NCBI RefSeq assembly: GCF_028401385.1
Contig: NZ_JAQOMR010000001.1
Location: forward strand, 2,792,501 to 2,856,500
Direction of reading: 5' to 3'
From: Marinicella algicola
GTDB taxonomy: Bacteria > Pseudomonadota > Gammaproteobacteria > Xanthomonadales > Marinicellaceae
DNA length: 64,000 bases
The position numbers were made by a program, and so were the translations under genes. Below are positions 44,673-54,738 of the stretch, in pieces (the first letter of the stretch is position 1; every line of letters begins with the position of its first letter). The notes under the pieces were generated by a model. The model worked only from the letters and a program-made list of their open reading frames with translations. It did not search any database and had not been told where the DNA came from.

Positions 44673-45326
44673 GTGGAGACGCCCCCTGCTTTCCCCAGGG
44701 CGACCAAAAACCGGGCGACGCTCGCCTATGAAGAAATTGCGCGTCTGATCGAGCAGAAGAAGCTTTCAAGCGGCGAAGTGCTGGTCGAACAGAACCTCGC
44801 GGCCTATCTCGGTATTTCCCGAACGCCGGTGCGCCAGGCATTGCAGCGACTGGAAATCGAAGGTCAGCTGGTCAAGCCCAACAACAGCTCGTTCGTAGTG
44901 CGCAAGGTCGAACTCAAAGAGTATCTTCAAAGTCTCAAGGCCCGCGAAATTGTGGAATCCGAGGCAACGGCAATGTGTGCCGGCCATGTCGCCGAAGCGC
45001 GGCTGGCAACGGCCAAGGCGATGACGGCAGCGCTGAAACACGAGCAGGCCTATAACCCCGAGCAGCATTGGACCGCTGACAAGGTGGTCCATGATCTGGT
45101 GACGGACTTCTGCGGAAATCAGGTGGTTGCCGGCATCGTCCGCTCGCTCAGGGTCACGACCAAGCTATTTGAAGTCGACCGGCTGGCCGAACGGCTGGAG
45201 CCGGATATCCGCCAGCACGAAGAGATCCTTGAAAGGATCGAGCAGGGCGACAGGGACGGCGCCAAGGTTGCGATGGCGACCCATCTGCGTTCGCTCGTCA
45301 GCTTCGCCGTCGACCGGATCGCCTGA
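44673..45326 (+). CDS. GntR-family regulator, FCD domain
   Basis: 217 residues from a GTG at 44673. An ATG at 44628 in another frame might be the real start if a base is missing near 44700. Helix-turn-helix: ARLIEQKKLSSGEVLVEQNLAAYLGISRTPVRQALQRLEIEG; FCD domain with HWTADKVVHDLVTDFCGN and IRQHEEILERIEQGD. Clearly paralogous with the GntR at 31938-32680 (shared EYLQSLK, TT(R/K)LFE(I/V)D and HEEI/HIEI segments). It closes the cluster at the opposite end to its paralogue and lies 190 bases after the M20 gene. The 189-base gap before it holds no gene I can support. Confidence 0.88.
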   Translation: METPPAFPRATKNRATLAYEEIARLIEQKKLSSGEVLVEQNLAAYLGISRTPVRQALQRLEIEGQLVKPNNSSFVVRKVELKEYLQSLKAREIVESEATAMCAGHVAEARLATAKAMTAALKHEQAYNPEQHWTADKVVHDLVTDFCGNQVVAGIVRSLRVTTKLFEVDRLAERLEPDIRQHEEILERIEQGDRDGAKVAMATHLRSLVSFAVDRIA

Positions 45327-45386
45327 CACCGAAGCGCTTTAACAGGAAAGACAGCGCGGCACCTCGCCACGCCGCCCTTAAAAACC

Positions 45387-46237
45387 TCAGGCGTTCCAGG
45401 CGATCGTCTTCTGGGACTGCTCGCCAAGGCCCTCGATGGATAGCCGCATGGTCTGGCCCTCCTTCAGATAAACCGGTTCCGGCTTCTGCCCCATGCCGAC
45501 GCCGGGGGCGTGCCGGTGGTGATGATGTCGCCGGGCTGCAAGCTCATGAACTGCGACAGGTAGCTGACGAGATGCTGTACGCCGAAGATCATCGTTTTGG
45601 TTGAGCCGTCCTGATAGCGGTGGCCGTCAACCTCGAGCCACATGGCCAGCTTCTGCGGGTCTTCAACCTCGTCGCGCGTCACCAGATAAGGACCGATCGG
45701 GCCGAAAGTGTCGGCGCTCTTGCCCTTGACCCACTGGCCGGAACGCTCGATCTGGAACTCACGCTCGGACAGGTCGTTGACCACGCAATAGCCAGCGACA
45801 TGGTCCATGGCATCGGCTTCATCCACATAGGAGGCTTCCTTGCCGATGATAATGCCCAGTTCGACTTCCCAGTCGGTCTTCTTGGAATTCCGCGGAATGC
45901 GAACATCGTCATTCGGGCCGATGATGGCGCTTGTGGCCTTCATGAACACGATCGGCTCTTCGGGGATATCGGCGCCGGTTTCAGCCGCATGGTCGGCATA
46001 GTTCAACCCGATGCAGATAAATTTTCCGACATTGCCGACGCAAGGGCCGATGCGGCTCGACTGCGGCAATTCGGGCAGGCTGCCGATATCGGAAGCGGCT
46101 ATACGCGCCAGCCCGGCAGCCGTCAGCGTATCACCGGCAATATCCACGACGACAGAGGAAATATCGCGATAGGTGCCATCGGAATGCAGAATGGCGGGCC
46201 GTTCGGCGCCCTTGGCGCCAAGACGAAGCAGTTTCAT
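45387..46237 (-). CDS. Fumarylacetoacetate hydrolase-family protein, probable 2,4-diketo-3-deoxy-L-fuconate hydrolase (one frameshift)
   Basis: FAH-family hydrolase of about 283 residues. Conserved regions: CIGLNYADHAAETGADIPEEPIVFMK, the metal Glu/Asp segment DWEVELGIIIGKEA, VNDLSEREFQIERSGQW and DIITTGTPPG. The frame breaks near 45510, after ITTGTPP; the corrected end reads GMGQKPEPVYLKEGQTMRLS and stops at 45387. It is the last gene of the minus-strand operon with the L-fuconate dehydratase and SDR. In the non-phosphorylating L-fucose pathway this enzyme cleaves 2,4-diketo-3-deoxy-L-fuconate to pyruvate and lactate, which fits the context. Confidence 0.86.
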
Positions 46238-46252
46238 TTGAATTCTCCCGTT

Positions 46253-47537
46253 CTACGACGCCCGGGGCGTCGGATGCGCGTAGTTATGAAGCGTTTCCGG
46301 CTTCATCTCAATGGAAAAACCAGGCATTTCCGGCGGCATATAGGCCGCTCCTTCGATCCGGCAGGGATCGACGAAATGCTCGTGCAGATGGTCGACATAT
46401 TCGATGACGCGGCCATCCTTGCTGCCAGAAACCACCAGATAATCGATCATCGAGAGGTGCTGGACATATTCGCAAAGGCCGACCCCGCCGGCATGCGGCC
46501 AGACCGGCAGGCCGAATTTCGCCGCCATCACCAGAACCGAAAGCACTTCGTTCAGCCCGCCAATACGGCAGGCATCGATCTGGACGATATCGATGGCACC
46601 ACCGGCGATGAACTGCTTGAACAGGATACGGTTCTGGCACATCTCGCCGGTCGCGACCTTCACCGGGGCCACGCCCTCACGGATTTTTGTGGCCGGCAAC
46701 GTCATCGGGGCTTGTCGGCTCCTCGATGAAATACGGCCGGAACGGCGTAAGCGCCTTGACCCAGTCGATCGCCTGATCGACCTCCCAGACCTGGTTGGCA
46801 TCGATCATCAGCGTACGATCCTCACCGATCACCTCGCGCACGATTTTCAGCCGGGCGATGTCCTCGTCACGGTCCTGCCCGACCTTCATCTTGATGAAGG
46901 TGAAACCCGCATCGACCGCTTCTTGAGCCAGACGGCGCAGCTTGTCGTGGCTGTAGCCGAGCCAGCCGGCCGAGGTGGTGTAGCAGGGATAGCCGTTTGT
47001 CTTCAGCTCTTCGATGCGTTCCGCCTTTCCGGCTTCGGCCTTGCGAAAGATCTGAAGCGCCTCATCCGGCGTGATCGCGTCTGTCAGGTAACGGAAATCG
47101 ATGATCGAAACGAGCTGTTCCGGTGTCATCTCGCCAACAAGCTGCCAGACCGGCTTGCCCGCCGCCTTGGCGATCAGATCCCAGACGGCGTTGACCACGG
47201 CACCGGTTGCCAGATGCATTGCGCCCTTGTCCGGCCCGATCCAGCGCAGCTGGCTGTCGCCGGTGATGTGCCGCCAGAAACGGCCGGGATCCTCGGTAAT
47301 CCAGTCGAGCTTCAGCCCCTTCACACGGGGCTGAAGGGCGGCAATGGCGGCGCAGACAACCTCGTTGCCCCGGCCGATGGTAAACGTCAGGCCGTGGCCT
47401 TCATGCGCGCCATCGGTTTTTAAAACGACATAGGCGGCAGAATAGTCCGGGTCAGGGTTCATGGCATCTGACCCGTCGAGCTTCGCCGAGGTCGGAAAAC
47501 GCAGGTCGTGGACGAAAAGTCCGGTGATTTCGGTCAT
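46253..47537 (-). CDS. fucD: L-fuconate dehydratase, enolase superfamily (one frameshift)
   Basis: About 428 residues. The N-terminal [20 protein letters not shown] and [13 protein letters not shown] segments are diagnostic of L-fuconate dehydratase. Active-site residues: KMK ([11 protein letters not shown]), D of MIDANQVW, E of [11 protein letters not shown] of [10 protein letters not shown] and H of [11 protein letters not shown]. The frame breaks near 46695 at an A-run, just before [15 protein letters not shown]. The start is taken at 47537 (MTEITGLFV). It removes water from L-fuconate to give 2-keto-3-deoxy-L-fuconate. It is flanked by the SDR and FAH genes that catalyse the next two steps. 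Confidence 0.9.
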
Positions 47538-47572
47538 GGTCTGAACCTTGATCAATGGAGGTCGGAACGGGC

Positions 47573-48303
47573 TCAGCAGGTCCAGCCGCCGTCAATGGCG
47601 TAGGCCTGGCCAGTGGTATAGGTCGCGCCGGCGAGATAGACGGCAAGACCGGCGATCTCTTCCGGCGTGCCGATGCGACCGATGGGCTGGCGGGCGATAA
47701 AGTCAGCGCGGGCCTTGTCGTAGTCACCGGTGTCCTGCAGTCGCTGCTGCAGCGAGGGACTGTCGACCGTGCCCGGGCAGATGGCGTTGCAGCGAATGCC
47801 TTTAGAGACAAAGTCGGCAGCCACCGATTTGGTCAGGCCGAGAACAGCGGCCTTGGTGGTGGTGTATGCAAAGCGGTTCGGAACGCCCTTCATGCTGGAC
47901 GCCACCGAGGACATATTGATGATGGCACCGTCACCGCGCTCCAGCATGCCCGGCAGGAAGGCACGAATGGTGCGCACCATGGCCTTGACGTTGAGATCGT
48001 AGGCAAGGTCGAGATCACCCTCGGCGCCGTCGAGAATGGAACCGCTGTGCACAATGCCGGCACAATTGAACAGAATATCGACATGGCCGACGTCCAGCGC
48101 GGCGGCGGAGACAGCCTCTTCCGACAGCACGTTCAGGGGCCGCGTCGAAATATTGTCGATACCCTCAAGCTCGGCAAGCTTGTCGGCATTGATATCCGTT
48201 GCAATCACCTTGGCGCCGGCCTTGGCGAAAGCCTTGGCCGATGCCGCGCCGATTCCTGGGCGGCGGCGGTGATAAAGCAGGTTTTTCCGGAAAGGTCGGT
48301 CAT
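47573..48303 (-). CDS. SDR-family dehydrogenase, probable 2-keto-3-deoxy-L-fuconate dehydrogenase (one frameshift)
   Basis: Classical SDR of about 243 residues. Corrected start [27 protein letters not shown], with the cofactor motif TAAAQGIG; one G is missing near 48258. [41 protein letters not shown] (catalytic Ser, Tyr, Lys) and [14 protein letters not shown] follow; the end [12 protein letters not shown] is typical of BDH2-like enzymes, the type used for 2-keto-3-deoxy-L-fuconate oxidation. It lies between the FucD gene (36 bases) and the second enolase-family gene (17 bases). Confidence 0.87.
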
Positions 48304-48320
48304 GATCGCTCCCTTGAATG

Positions 48321-49426
48321 TCAGTTGATTGTCTTGTGTGAGCCTTCGACGGCCATTTTGCCGATGGCTTCGAAATCCCAGACGATGCCGAGGCCCGGGG
48401 CCGATGACGGAATGGCGCAGCCATCACGAATAGTCATGCCTTCGAGTGTAACCGTATCAAGCTGTGGGATATATTCCACCCAGCGCGCATTGGGCACGGC
48501 AGCACACAGCGAGACATGCAACTCCATCAGGAAATGCGGCGCCACCGCGATATTGAAGCATTCGGCCATATGCGCGACCTTGAGCCAAGGCGTTATACCG
48601 CCGATGCGCCCGGCATCGACCTGAACGACGGAACAGGCCCGACGCTCCAGATATTCCCGGAAATGCAGAACCGAATAAAGGCTTTCGCCAACAGCCACCG
48701 GTACACTTGTGTGGCGGGAAAGAACAGCATGACCTTCGATATCGTCAGCAGGCAGCGGCTCTTCCAGCCAGCCGATATCGAGCCGCTGATAGGCCGCCGC
48801 CCGGCGCACGGCCTCGTCAACGGTAAATGCCTGATTGGCGTCGGTAAAGATTTCAAACGCAGGGCCAACGGCCTCGCGCACGGCCGATATCCGCGCGACA
48901 TCCTCGGCAAGCGGCCGGCCGACCTTGAGTTTGCAACCGGAAAACCCCTCTGCCTTGGCCTTGACCGCGTCTGCGACCAGGGCTTCCGTCTCCAGATGCA
49001 GCCAGCCGCCCTCGGTGGTATAGAGCGGCACCTCGTCCTGTGCACCACCAGCAAGCGTGTGCAGAGGAAGGCCGAGCTTCAACGCCTTCATATCCCAGAG
49101 TGCTGTATCGATCGCGGCAAGCGCAATCGAGGTAATCGCACCGACGGTGGTCGCATGGGTCAGAAAGGTCAGATCGCGCCAGATCCGCTCGATGTCAAAC
49201 GCCTCGCGGCCGATAATTGCCGGCAGCAGCGTTTTTCCAGCAGCGCCATGACCGACGGGCCGCCGGTTCCTATGGTATAGGAATAGCCCGTGCCCGTGAC
49301 CCCGTCGGCATCGGTGATGCGGACGATCGGGGTTTCCTGACTGACGAAGGACTGGATCGCATCAACCCGCGTCACTTTCGGTTTCAAGTCCACCATCACC
49401 AGTTCGGCACGGACAATCTTCGCCAT
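48321..49426 (-). CDS. Mandelate racemase/muconate lactonizing enzyme family protein (one frameshift)
   Basis: Enolase-superfamily protein of about 368 residues. Active-site set: KLK (GFSGCKLKVGRP), D of FEIFTDANQAF, E of GWLEEPLPADD, E of VGESLYS and a His in VAPHFLMELH, which is the mandelate-racemase subgroup pattern. The N-terminal part begins MAKIVRAELVMVDLKP; the frame breaks near 49235, after MALLEK. It differs clearly from the fuconate dehydratase downstream, so the operon holds two acid-sugar dehydratases or a dehydratase plus an epimerase/cycloisomerase. It may handle a second hexonate or pentonate. It starts 2 bases from the ATPase stop. Confidence 0.85.
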
Positions 49427-49428
49427 TG

Positions 49429-50520
49429 TCAGGCCCTCATACTCTTGCCGGTCTCGCCGTCGAACACGTGAAGGCGTTCGAGGTCGAGGGTGAAGGTCAG
49501 GCTCTCGCCATCTTGCAGCGGATGGGGATCAAGCATCTTGGCCTGCACTTCCTTGCCGCCAAGCTGGGTGTAGATAATGGTCTCGGTACCAAGCGGCTCG
49601 GAGATGATCACGGGAAGCGCGATTTCCAGTGACCGGTCTTCAGGGTGCAGCGAATGCCCCTTGGGCGCAAACGCATCCGGGCGGAAGCCGATCACCACCT
49701 TGGCACCATCGGAAAGCTTTGACGCAATATCCTCGGGCATCTGCACCAGTGTGCCATCGGTAAGCCGTGCCCCGCCATTTTCCACCACACCCTCAAGCTG
49801 GTTCATCGGCGGCGAACCGATAAAACCGGCAACAAAGGTATTGGCCGGGTTTTCAAACACATCCGTCGGCGTGCCAACCTGCTCGACATAGCCGTCGCGC
49901 ATGATCACAATCCGGTCGGCAAGCGTCATCGCCTCCACCTGATCGTGGGTCACGTAGATGACGGTGGTCTTCACCCGCTGATGCAGCTTCTTGATCTCGA
50001 CGCGCATCTGACCGCGCAGCTTGGCATCAAGGTTCGAGAGCGGTTCGTCGAACAGGAACACATCCGGGTGGCGCACGATGGCACGGCCCATGGCGACACG
50101 CTGCCGCTGGCCGCCGGAAAGATTGGCGGGAAGCCGGTCCATGAACTTTTCCAGCCCCAGAATGGCTGAGGCTTCATCCACACGCGGGATGATATCCTCA
50201 GGCTTCATGCCGGCAATCTTCAGCCCGAAGCCAAGATTTTCACGCACGGTCATATGCGGATAGAGCGCATAGGACTGGAACACCATGGAGATATTGCGCG
50301 AACGCGGCGGCAGGGAATTGACGACACGGTCGCCGATCTTGAGCTCCCCGTCGGAAATTTCTTCCAACCCCGCAATCATGCGCAGCGTTGTCGATTTGCC
50401 GCAGCCAGACGGGCCGACCAGGACGACGAACTCGTTGTGGGCAACCTCAAGATCGATGCCGTGAACGACTTCCAGCGATCCATAACGTTTGACGACTTTG
50501 GAAAGGTGCACTTCGGCCAC
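49429..50520 (-). CDS. Sugar ABC transporter ATP-binding protein (UgpC/MsmX type)
   Basis: Intact 363-residue ATPase. Walker [11 protein letters not shown]-loop [11 protein letters not shown], signature [15 protein letters not shown], Walker [13 protein letters not shown], switch [13 protein letters not shown], and a C-terminal regulatory domain with [10 protein letters not shown]. It is in operon with the two permeases upstream (4-base gap) and with the enolase-family genes downstream. Energises the probable L-fucose importer. Confidence 0.93.
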   Translation of the reverse strand: MAEVHLSKVVKRYGSLEVVHGIDLEVAHNEFVVLVGPSGCGKSTTLRMIAGLEEISDGELKIGDRVVNSLPPRSRNISMVFQSYALYPHMTVRENLGFGLKIAGMKPEDIIPRVDEASAILGLEKFMDRLPANLSGGQRQRVAMGRAIVRHPDVFLFDEPLSNLDAKLRGQMRVEIKKLHQRVKTTVIYVTHDQVEAMTLADRIVIMRDGYVEQVGTPTDVFENPANTFVAGFIGSPPMNQLEGVVENGGARLTDGTLVQMPEDIASKLSDGAKVVIGFRPDAFAPKGHSLHPEDRSLEIALPVIISEPLGTETIIYTQLGGKEVQAKMLDPHPLQDGESLTFTLDLERLHVFDGETGKSMRA

Positions 50521-50524
50521 GGGA

Positions 50525-51390
50525 TTATCCTTTCACACCACCGAACGTCAGTCCGGCAATCAGATGCTTTTGTACGATGAAGGTGAGAATGAGTGCGGGA
50601 ATGATGATCAGCACCGCCATGGCGCTCATCCCGGTCCAGTCCACGGTGAACTGGGCGGTAAAATCCATCAGCCCGACAGGCATGGTTTTCGATGCAGTGG
50701 TGCGAGTCAGCTGGCTTGCGAGCGCGAACTCGTTCCACGCTGTCAAAAATGCGAAGATACCGGCAGAGGCAAGCCCCGAACGGGCAAGCGGAAACTCGAC
50801 CTTCCAGAACGCCTGCCAGCGGGTGCAGCCATCAATCTGGGCAGCCTCGGAAAGGTCCGCCGGGATCTGCCGGAAAAACCCGTCGGTCAGCCAGATTGTG
50901 AAGGGGATGTTGATCGCCATATAGACCAGGATCAGCCCGAACTTTGTATCGATCAGCCCGATCTTGCTCCATAGAATGAACAGCGGCAGCGACAGCGCCA
51001 CTCCCGGAACCGTGCGCGACAGCATGAAGGACAGGAACAGCGCGCCTTTGCCCTTGAAGCGATAGCGGGCAAACGCATAACCGCCCATCATGCCCACCAG
51101 AATTGCAACAAAGGTGGAGGTCAGCGAGATCACCATCGAGTTGATGAAATAGCTTGGGACTGGCAGGCCCTGCTGACGATCGGGCAAGAACCCGAAAATC
51201 CCGAGAAAGTTATTGAGCGTCCATTGCTGCGGGATCCAGACCGGCGGGCGCGCCATCACCTCGACATTGGGCCGAAACGCGGTCAGCACGACCCAGGCGC
51301 CGGGCACGACGAGGATCATCATCGCGACAAACAGCGTCAGTCGGAGCAACCAGCGCTGCCAGCTTTTTCCATGGTCATTGACTGGCTCAT
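50525..51390 (-). CDS. Sugar ABC transporter permease (MalG type; one frameshift near the start)
   Basis: About 288 residues, six membrane helices. The main frame begins at [21 protein letters not shown]. The start is placed at the ATG of an ATGA overlap with the upstream permease stop (51387-51390), which needs one frameshift at the A-run near 51367; the corrected N-terminus reads [18 protein letters not shown]. The EAA loop is [23 protein letters not shown], and the end is [14 protein letters not shown]. Partner of 51387-52289. Confidence 0.9.
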
Positions 51391-52289
51391 TGTGCGCCTC
51401 CCATGAAAACGCGGGCCTTGGAAAGGTTGCGGTAAAACATGATCGTAAAGGCGATGGAAAGCAGAATGGAAACGTAGCCCATGGCGTTTGCCATACCCAT
51501 CTGCGAGTTCTGGTAGCCGGTGCGGGTCATCAGCGTCCAGATCAGTTCGGTGCGGCCGGCCGGCCCGCCATTGGTCATGATTTTCACCATGTCATAGGCG
51601 CGGGCGACATCAAGCGAACGGATGGTCATCGCAATCCAGATGAATGGCATCAGGAACGGCAGTGTGATGTGGCGAAAAACCTGAAGCGCGTTGCATCCGT
51701 CGACCTTTGCCGCCTCGATCGGATCCTTCGGCATGGCCAGAAGACCGGCCATCAGCAGGATCGCGAAGATCGATGTCGACATCCACATTTCCGCAACGAT
51801 GATGGAGAAATTGGCGAGAAATCCGTCGACCAGCCACGGGATCGGCTTGGTGATCAGACCAAGCGAAAACAGTGCATTGTTCACCAGACCAACGGAATCA
51901 TTGAACAGGTATTTGAACTGGAAACCGACGAGGATCGGCGAGAACATCATCGGAAACATCATGATGGTTCTGAGCGTGCGTTGGCCCCAGGTGATGCGGT
52001 TCACCAGAAGTGCCAGCCCCAGCCCCATGAGCATTTCCAGATTGAGCGCGATCGTTATGAACACCACGGTGCGTCCAAACGCCCACCAGAAGTCCTCATT
52101 GCCCCAAAGGCGCTTGTAGTTTCTGAGACCTACAAAATTGTAAAGCGAATCCGGCCGCACCAGATTGTAGCTGGTGAAGCTGGTCCAGAACGACACCAGC
52201 AATGGCACCAAGACCACCGCCAGAATGACGATAATAGCCGGCATCAACAGCAGATAGGGCGTCGCCTGCGGAGACCTGAAAAACTTCAT
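51387..52289 (-). CDS. Sugar ABC transporter permease (MalF type)
   Basis: Intact permease of 300 residues from ATG 52289 (MKFFRSPQATPYLLL). A longer frame to 52349 has no hydrophobic or family sequence in its extra 20 residues. Six membrane helices; EAA loop IEAAKVDGCNALQVFRHITLP; MTNGGPAGRTELIWTLM near the C-terminus is typical. Coupled to the following permease by an ATGA overlap. Confidence 0.92.
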   Translation of the reverse strand: MKFFRSPQATPYLLLMPAIIVILAVVLVPLLVSFWTSFTSYNLVRPDSLYNFVGLRNYKRLWGNEDFWWAFGRTVVFITIALNLEMLMGLGLALLVNRITWGQRTLRTIMMFPMMFSPILVGFQFKYLFNDSVGLVNNALFSLGLITKPIPWLVDGFLANFSIIVAEMWMSTSIFAILLMAGLLAMPKDPIEAAKVDGCNALQVFRHITLPFLMPFIWIAMTIRSLDVARAYDMVKIMTNGGPAGRTELIWTLMTRTGYQNSQMGMANAMGYVSILLSIAFTIMFYRNLSKARVFMGGAQ

Positions 52290-52394
52290 GTCACGCCTTC
52301 GAGATTTTTGAAAAGGGAGAGATATCCGGTCGCAGATCGGCCGGGTCACACCGCCGGCCCTGAGGCCGACGGCTGATTTTCGAGACCGACGAGA

Positions 52395-53720
52395 TCAATA
52401 ATAGCCCGCGTCCTGCATGATGTAACCCGCCTCTTCGGCGGCATCGTCGAGCGCTTCCTGCGGTGTTTTCTCACCGACAATCGCGGCCTGCAGTTCGGGC
52501 CACAACACATTCGAGACCTGGATCCATTCCGCAACCAGGGGCGGCGTACGGGCATCGTCAAGCGAGCCTTTCCAGACCGTGAACATCTCGGCGAGGTTTT
52601 CCTTGCCATTGGCATTGAACCACGCGACGACCTCGTCATAGGTCGCGGTACGGGTCGGCAGATTGCCGGCCTTGGCTTCCAGCAGCTCGCTTTCGTCATT
52701 GGTCATGAACACAGAAAACGAGACGGCAGCGTCCTTGTTGTCGCAATCATTGGTGACCGAGAAGGAATGCGAACCGGACCAGCCGCCGCGCTTGCCGGAC
52801 GTGCCGACGGGCGAAACTGCATAGCCGAGATCATCGGCAATCTTCGACGCTTCCGGGTCGGCGAAAAGGCAGCCCAACCGGGCCAGTCCAGATCAACAGC
52901 AAGCTGGCCGGCAGCCATGGCCTGACCAATATCGTCCCAGGTATAGTTGACCGTGCCGGCCGGTACCGCCCCTGCCTCATAAATGTCGACGAACCACTGA
53001 AGCGCCGCGACACCGGCTTCGGAATTGAACACCGGCTTCATGTCTTTGTCGAAAATATCGCCGCCATTGGCGCGCAGGATTTCCATGAAGCGGCCCGTCA
53101 TCCCCTCGTCCTTGCCGGCAAAGGCTGTGCCGTAGAGGTTCGGCGGGTCGGCAAAAAGATCACCTGATCACGGAACTCGTCAAAGGTTTTCGGCGGTGCA
53201 AGCTCGCTGCCATACTGGTCTTTCCAGGCCTTCTGGTTCGCCGGATCCGCATAAAGGCTCTTGCGATAGTAGAGGTTGGAAACATCGGTGACGCGCGGCA
53301 ACTGCACAAGACGGCCATCGACGGTCGAGGCGTTCAGAGTGCCTTGGACATATTTGTCGAGTTCCGACTGCGGAATATGTTCGGAAAGGTCGATGTAGAG
53401 GCTGCCATATTGCGGCGCAAAGCTGGTGTGGTTAGAGCCGACACACCAGGACACGGGGCCCGCAGCGATATCCTGCTTGATCTCGCGATCAAGATCGAAG
53501 TGGTTCTTCGATGAGACGATCTTGACCTTGGCACCCGTCATTTTTCCCATTCCGGGATACGGGTATAAAGCTTTTCGTACTGGGTTCCGCCGATCAGCTT
53601 CACTTCCAGCGTATAACCCGGAAAGCTGCCGTAGTCGAAATCCTCCGCCTGGGCCGAAGCGGCAAGGCCGCCCACAGCGCAGCAAGCGACAAGCGTCGCT
53701 TTCAGATACCTCATACGCAT
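52395..53720 (-). CDS. Sugar ABC transporter substrate-binding protein (three frameshifts)
   Basis: Family 1 extracellular binding protein of about 441 residues, split over several frames. The signal peptide is MRMRYLKATLVACCAVGGLAASAQAE. Breaks: near 53545 (joining LYTRIPEWEK to KMTGAKVKIVSSKNHFDLD), near 53150 (joining FRDQVIF to NLYGTAFAGKDEG) and near 52880 (joining LAVDLDWPG to FADPEASKIADDLGYAV). Every segment is well conserved, so the breaks look like sequence errors, not decay. It heads the minus-strand operon and is divergent from the IclR gene. With lactonase and fuconate dehydratase nearby, L-fucose or a related deoxy sugar is the likely ligand. Confidence 0.83.
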
Positions 53721-53739
53721 GTTTCTCCTCCTCTCGTAC

Positions 53740-53760
53740 TCAAGTCCAGAAAAGACTTGA
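53740..53760. promoter_or_regulatory. Operator candidate TCAAGTC-N7-GACTTGA
   Basis: Perfect 7-bp inverted repeat around CAGAAAA in the 182-bp divergent region between the binding-protein and IclR genes, 20 bases upstream of the binding-protein start. A degenerate further half-site (TTGAAAAGTC) lies about 20 bases away. Candidate binding site for the IclR regulator at 53903. Confidence 0.45.
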
Positions 53761-53902
53761 TCCTCCATATTTGAAAAGTCTATTCGTATATAAGCATCAT
53801 TTCAGCGAGGCCGTCAACGCTACTCTTGATATTGGGCGGGAAGACCGGCAACTTCGCTTGAATTTCAGGGTGAGAAGCTCACCCGCTGCACAAGGATCGA
53901 CC

Positions 53903-54658
53903 ATGGCAACAGATGATGCCGACCGCTACCGCGCCCCCGCTCTCGACAAGGGACTCGATATTTTCGAATTGCTCGCGGAAACAGACGGGGCCTTGAGCCA
54001 GGCCGAAATCGCCAAATCGCTAGGGCGCACACCAAACGAGATCTACCGCATGCTCGACCGGCTGGTGCGGCGCGAATATATCCGCCGCACGCCGGAGGAC
54101 CGTTACGAGATCACGCTGAAGATGTTCGAGCTGGTGCATGCCCGTCCGCCGCTGAGGCGCCTCGTCAATCAGGCAATGCCCTTATTGCAGCAGATCGCGC
54201 AGGAGGCCGGTCAGTCATGTCATATGGTGGTGTTCGACCGCGCCGCCGCAGTCGTCGTCGCGCAGGTGGATGCGCCTAGCTACTGGACGCTCGCCGTTCG
54301 CGTCGGCACCCAGTTGAAGCTGACCACCACCGGTTCCGGCCTCGTCTTCCTTGCTTTTTCGTCTCCCGAAAACCGCGCCTTGATGCTGAAGGGCGCAGGC
54401 GAAACGATGACGCCCAACATCGAGGCCGAACTCGACGCCATCCGCAGGGACGGCTACACAATGATGCCATCGGAACAGATCGCCGGCGTCACCAACCTGT
54501 CAGCTCCGGTCATCGGGCCGCTCGGCACGGTGATGGCAGTCCTGACGTCACCCTATACAGAACGCCTTGATCGCGAGAGCGGCAAGGACCACGCACGCAC
54601 GCTGGAACTGGTGCGCGCGGCAGCAGCCAGCCTTTCAAAAGGCCGAGCCGAAAATTAA
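53903..54658 (+). CDS. IclR-family transcriptional regulator
   Basis: Intact 251-residue regulator from ATG 53903 (MATDDADRYRAPALDKGL); a longer frame reaching back to 53426 runs through the divergent binding-protein gene and is not real. Helix-turn-helix: GALSQAEIAKSLGRTPNEIYRMLDRLVRR; the effector domain follows from about residue 85 with GQSCHMVVFDRAAAVVVAQ and GVTNLSAPVIGPLG. It is divergent from the L-fucose-type importer and upstream of the lactonase and mutarotase genes, so it most likely controls both directions. Confidence 0.92.
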   Translation: MATDDADRYRAPALDKGLDIFELLAETDGALSQAEIAKSLGRTPNEIYRMLDRLVRREYIRRTPEDRYEITLKMFELVHARPPLRRLVNQAMPLLQQIAQEAGQSCHMVVFDRAAAVVVAQVDAPSYWTLAVRVGTQLKLTTTGSGLVFLAFSSPENRALMLKGAGETMTPNIEAELDAIRRDGYTMMPSEQIAGVTNLSAPVIGPLGTVMAVLTSPYTERLDRESGKDHARTLELVRAAAASLSKGRAEN

Positions 54659-54738
54659 GCCAGACCTCCGTCCGCCCGTTCGGGCGGAGGCAGCAATGAA
54701 AACCGGGCCCGGAGAGGACGGGCAAAAGGGAGGACCAT

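Noticed and set aside
53426..53902. N-terminal extension of the IclR protein back to 53426
   Set aside because: It runs antisense through the signal-peptide end of the divergent binding-protein gene; the ATG at 53903 starts the helix-turn-helix domain normally.
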